Below, piece by piece: positions 61,632 through 64,000 of a stretch of 64,000 nt of DNA. Below the pieces are notes generated by a model that was given only the letters and a program-made list of their open reading frames with translations, was not told where the DNA came from and did not search any database. How positions within the stretch are numbered: position 1 is the first letter of the stretch; each line of letters opens with the position of its first letter. The stretch lies in assembly GCA_037074535.1 (NCBI GenBank), contig CM073474.1, positions 8,346,001 through 8,410,000 of the forward strand, given 5' to 3'. The stretch comes from Gleditsia sinensis. Taxonomy: Eukaryota; Streptophyta; Magnoliopsida; Fabales; Fabaceae. The position numbers and the translations under genes were made by a program.

Positions 61632-62282
61632 TTACAAATGAAGATTTAAGTCCAGTTTGCGCTTTCTGCGGTGTTCTGTTGTCCAATCTATTTGAGCGAT
61701 AACTGGATCAGGTACATGAACAAATGCTTGTAACGCATCAATCAGCTCGTCAGCATTTGAGGCCGAGATGAGAATCTGACGTGCTGAGTGTGAGATAAAC
61801 CTTTGTTCTACAGCATGATCAAGAAAAGACAACAAACCATCAAAGAAATTGTCAACATTCAACAAACCTATGGGTTTATGGTGCATGTTCAGTTGTGCCC
61901 AAGAGACGACTTGAAAAATTTCCTCTAAAGTACCAAAACCACCAGGTAAGGCAATGAAGGCGTCAGCGTTGCACATCATTTTAGCAATTCGTTCATGCAT
62001 GGAGGATACCCTGCATTCTTCCCCAATGGTTTTTCCTACTATGTTTGATGCAGCTAGAGCTGTAGGAATAATACCAAGAACTTGGCATCCTCCTAGATAT
62101 GCAGATCCAGACACACTCCCCATTAACCCTCGACAACCTCCACCATACACTAAATGAATCTTTCTCTTGGCTAGTACCATACCCAAAGTTTGTGTTGCTT
62201 TTACATATTCTCCATTTTTCCCAGGACTAGAACCACAAAAGACACAAATATTTCGAAAGTGACGAACTGCGGTTCCTTCCAT
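61632..62282 (-). CDS. LOG: LOG-family cytokinin riboside 5'-monophosphate phosphoribohydrolase, intronless
   Basis: An intact 216-aa ORF. LOG enzymes release active cytokinin bases from cytokinin nucleotides in cytosol and nucleus. Visible motifs: CVFCGSSPGK (residues 13-22), LVYGGGCRGLMG (44-55), SMHERIAKMM (94-103) and PGGFGTLEEIF (113-123). R98 and E121 are at the positions conserved as catalytic. The VSWAQL and KPIGLLNV blocks are also present, and the C-terminal RRKRKLDLNL resembles LOG10-type members. ATG 62282 is chosen because it has G at -3 and +4; an upstream in-frame ATG (62348) would add 22 hydrophobic residues. Plant LOG genes normally have several introns, so an uninterrupted ORF suggests a retrocopy. 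It lies on the same strand as the retrotransposon ORFs and inside its 3' LTR. Unusual: Cys in place of Ser/Thr in YGGGC. Confidence 0.93.
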   Translation of the reverse strand: MEGTAVRHFRNICVFCGSSPGKNGEYVKATQTLGMVLAKRKIHLVYGGGCRGLMGSVSGSAYLGGCQVLGIIPTALAASNIVGKTIGEECRVSSMHERIAKMMCNADAFIALPGGFGTLEEIFQVVSWAQLNMHHKPIGLLNVDNFFDGLLSFLDHAVEQRFISHSARQILISASNADELIDALQAFVHVPDPVIAQIDWTTEHRRKRKLDLNLHL

Positions 62283-62333
62283 ATCTGCACTCACCTTAAC
62301 TTTGATTATGAAGATGAAGATAATGAGGTGCGC

Positions 62334-62341
62334 ATTTATAA
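62334..62341 (-). promoter_or_regulatory. Possible TATA box of the LOG ORF
   Basis: On the minus strand TTATAAATG lies about 52 bp before the LOG ATG, so a transcript starting about 30 bp downstream would have a leader of roughly 20 nt. A single AT-rich match in AT-rich DNA is weak evidence. Confidence 0.3.
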
Positions 62342-62348
62342 GACTCAA

Positions 62349-62544
62349 ATAAGGGTATACTTGTAATAGCTATGTGAATAGGCCGATGGCATAATTTCAA
62401 TAGCTATAAGAGTAGGCCGGCAAATGTCAGCTAAATCAAATGTGAAAAATTCAAAAATGACGGCACGCATGCATATGTACAGTAGTTGTGATTGTGGCTC
62501 ACATCTTCCTCTGGTTTTACGTCCAGTAACGGCTTAAATGCCCT
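62349..62544 (-). other. Spacer between accessory ORF and LOG
   Basis: About 200 bp without coding signal. It contains an imperfect repeat (AATAGCTAT-GTGAATAGGCCG and AATAGCTAT-AAGAGTAGGCCG on the plus strand, near 62367-62420). It may hold promoter or leader sequence for LOG. Confidence 0.45.
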
Positions 62545-63099
62545 CTATGGGTCGAGGATATGCTTCCCATCCAATTTTCTTATAAATTGACAAACAGGGT
62601 CTTTTAACGTCAAATTCCCAAGACTGTACCGTTTATGTTCTTTTTTGAAATGGGGCCATAGACCGACAATACCAATATGCACAGATCCACTAGGATGTGT
62701 CTCAAGAGACGTTGGATGAAAGTCATCATCCAATGACTCCTTACTCAAGCCATCCTTAATGAACTTAATTTTGTCTTCCCGATTTACAGACACCCAACCC
62801 AAAGAATGGCAACGTTTGTTGCAAGTTTCACGTCCACATTTGTGACAAACACCCATTCGTTTAGCTCTGCGCTTTTTAGCAAAACTGCTTTTCCCCAAAC
62901 CAGGCATGTAAGAGATGAAATCATTTGCAGACTCACCTGATAACCGTACCTTAGCTTCAATTAGCCAACGAATATCCGTAGGTATTCCCATGATCATCAT
63001 TAACCTTAATCTTTCAACCTGTGCTTTGTAAATTTTTGTCAATGCATTGGGTGGAAGTAAAGGAAAATGATTTTTCAATTGTGCGAGAATGTCCTCCAT
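62545..63099 (-). CDS. Unknown basic, Cys-rich accessory ORF of the retroelement
   Basis: An intact 184-aa ORF from ATG 63099 (MEDILAQLKNHFPLL); the frame is open upstream, but that part is encoded by a T-rich tract and is probably not coding. The middle has a basic stretch, KKRRAKR (residues 75-81), followed directly by C-X2-C-X4-C-X3-C-H (C85, C88, C93, C97, H98), a likely zinc site. The C terminus has GLWPHFKKEHKRYSLGN and ends FIRKLDGKHILDP. I do not recognise the family with certainty. A basic patch followed by a Cys cluster is also the layout of small nucleic-acid-binding proteins, including the Cys-rich silencing suppressors of some filamentous plant RNA viruses, so RNA binding is a reasonable guess. 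It sits between pol and LOG on the same strand, the position of extra ORFs in some plant LTR elements. Confidence 0.75.
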   Translation of the reverse strand: MEDILAQLKNHFPLLPPNALTKIYKAQVERLRLMMIMGIPTDIRWLIEAKVRLSGESANDFISYMPGLGKSSFAKKRRAKRMGVCHKCGRETCNKRCHSLGWVSVNREDKIKFIKDGLSKESLDDDFHPTSLETHPSGSVHIGIVGLWPHFKKEHKRYSLGNLTLKDPVCQFIRKLDGKHILDP

Positions 63100-63281
63100 T
63101 ATCAACTCGATTGTTCTTTTCTCTTTTTTTTTTCTTTTTTGAAAAAGCAAAAGCAACAAAGGGAGGGAAAACAATAGAAATTCAAAAGAAGATAACACTG
63201 AAGGGAAAAATTAATACAAGTTAAATAAAGAAAGATCTTACCTAGATAACGTGCACGGTAACGTTTAACAATAGAAGCAGA

Positions 63282-63998
63282 TCAATCCTTGTAGACAGGA
63301 TCACGCAAAGGTGTCTCCTCTATCTCCGGATTTCGTAATTCCAAAAATGCTTCCAATCTTTGACCATTTACTTTAAACACATCACCGTTCTTGGGATTTT
63401 CAATCTTTACTGCACCATGTGGGTAAACAGTATGAACAACAGATGGCAATGGAACTGACTCAAAAGGTGAGACTTTTTCTTTTTTGGCTTTCCATTTATC
63501 AGTATCCATTAGTGGAGTTGTCTCTAACAAAGAGTCTACTTCACGAACCAGATAATCCTCATTTTTATCCTTATCGAAATGAATCAAATATTTTTCTAGA
63601 TGATCATTACTAAAGGAGTCTAAAAATGAATCAGCAATGGCACTTTCAATTAGGTTGACCTCACATAAATCATCCATGTCCACAGGTTGATGAGAGACAT
63701 TAAAAACATTTAATTCCACAGTCATATTTCCAAAAGATAAATTCAAAATTCCATTTCGACAATTAATGATTGCATTGGATGTTGCCAGAAATGGTCTACC
63801 CAAAATGACTGGAATTTGTGTCTTTGTATTCTCAACAGGTTCAGTGTCAAGAACAATGAAATCTACTGAAAAGTAGAATTTATCAACCTTAATGAGCACA
63901 TCCTCTATGACACCTCTAGGAATTTTTGTAGATCTATCAGCTAACTGAAGGGTCACTGGTGTAGGTTTCAGTTTTCCTAACCCAAGTTTCTCATACAC
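63282..63998 (-). CDS. Retropepsin fused to integrase C-terminal tail (Athila-like), 5' partial
   Basis: A 238-codon open frame running off the right edge. The first ~120 residues are the second half of an Athila-type retropepsin: LQLADRSTKIPRGVIEDVL, VDFIVLD, IPVILGRPFLATSNAIINC. The active-site Asp lies beyond the window. After an acidic linker (about 120-185) comes TVYPHGAVKIENPKNGDVFK and VNGQRLEAFLE, which in related elements is the C-terminal tail of the integrase. RT, RNase H, zinc domain and integrase core are absent, and the join is in frame without a stop. This is either a deletion fused in frame or a maintained gag-pro architecture. The stop is TGA at 63282-63284. Confidence 0.85.
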   Translation of the reverse strand: MYEKLGLGKLKPTPVTLQLADRSTKIPRGVIEDVLIKVDKFYFSVDFIVLDTEPVENTKTQIPVILGRPFLATSNAIINCRNGILNLSFGNMTVELNVFNVSHQPVDMDDLCEVNLIESAIADSFLDSFSNDHLEKYLIHFDKDKNEDYLVREVDSLLETTPLMDTDKWKAKKEKVSPFESVPLPSVVHTVYPHGAVKIENPKNGDVFKVNGQRLEAFLELRNPEIEETPLRDPVYKD

Positions 63999-64000
63999 AG

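Larger units (their letters stand above)
58382..64000 (-). mobile_element. Athila-like gypsy element carrying a LOG gene; 5' end outside window
   Basis: Minus-strand element of which the 3' 5.6 kb is visible. Sense order: retropepsin joined to an Athila-type integrase C terminus, a Cys-rich ORF, a LOG-family ORF, non-coding DNA, a polypurine tract, and the 3' LTR. The polypurine-proximal sequence (minus strand TTTGCTTGAGGACAAGCAAA) is shared with the Athila-like element at 46678-53698, supporting the lineage. RT, RNase H and the integrase core are missing, so it is non-autonomous. The 5' LTR and gag must lie right of the window, so the element's completeness is inferred. Confidence 0.8.

Noticed and set aside
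61954..62157. Plus-strand ORF overlapping LOG
   Set aside because: It is an antisense shadow of the LOG coding sequence with no domain of its own.
62283..62348. 22-residue hydrophobic N-terminal extension of LOG (possible transit or signal peptide)
   Set aside because: LOG enzymes are cytosolic or nuclear, and the downstream ATG has the better context and matches the usual family start.
63100..63198. Leu/Phe-rich N-terminal extension of the Cys-rich ORF (possible signal peptide)
   Set aside because: It is encoded by a low-complexity T-rich tract upstream of a good internal ATG, so a real signal peptide is unlikely.

Overview
The window is nuclear DNA of a flowering plant, almost certainly a eudicot. 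It is AT-rich, contains one multi-exon gene with GT-AG introns, and is otherwise packed with plant-type retrotransposons (Tekay-like chromovirus, Athila-like gypsy, Reina-like gypsy, Copia, L1-type LINE, RTE and tRNA-derived SINE). No bacterial, organellar, CRISPR or rRNA/tRNA gene signal is visible. The species cannot be told from the sequence alone.

Layout. 1-9647: AT-rich, gene-poor DNA with one dead LINE tail (745-1555), two pairs of dispersed direct repeats and long TA microsatellites. 9648-21192: a complete but dead Tekay/Del-type Ty3/gypsy element on the plus strand, with LTRs of 3618 and 3237 bp and a perfect 5-bp target duplication (ACTTC). 21602-33373 (minus strand): an intact 12-coding-exon gene for an Enhancer of Polycomb-like protein (EPL1, NuA4 histone acetyltransferase subunit), predicted 451 aa. 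Its introns hold a SINE with a perfect 17-bp target duplication, an older SINE, an RTE fragment and a possible hAT MITE. 34025-41657: two L1-type LINEs on the minus strand; the tail of the first abuts the EPL1 promoter. 41660-53899: a plus-strand LINE split by a minus-strand Athila-like element (46678-53698, target duplication TATTG) that has gag and protease but no RT or integrase core. 53900-55080: 5' end of a short-LTR Reina-like gypsy element. 56480-57320: LINE ORF1 fragment with a 237-bp tandem duplication. 57440-58265: 3' end of a Copia element, minus strand.

58382-64000 (runs off the right edge, minus strand) is the most unusual part. In sense order it reads: retropepsin fused in frame to the C-terminal tail of an Athila-type integrase (RT, RNase H and integrase core absent); a 184-aa basic, Cys-rich ORF I do not recognise; an intact, intronless 216-aa LONELY GUY (LOG) cytokinin-activating enzyme ORF; about 1.3 kb of non-coding DNA; a polypurine tract; and a ~1.95-kb 3' LTR. 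The simplest reading is a non-autonomous Athila-like retrotransposon that has captured a hormone-activation gene plus an accessory ORF.

The only genes likely to do cellular work are EPL1 and possibly the LOG ORF. Everything else is transposon sequence at various stages of decay, and the nesting order can be read from target duplications.
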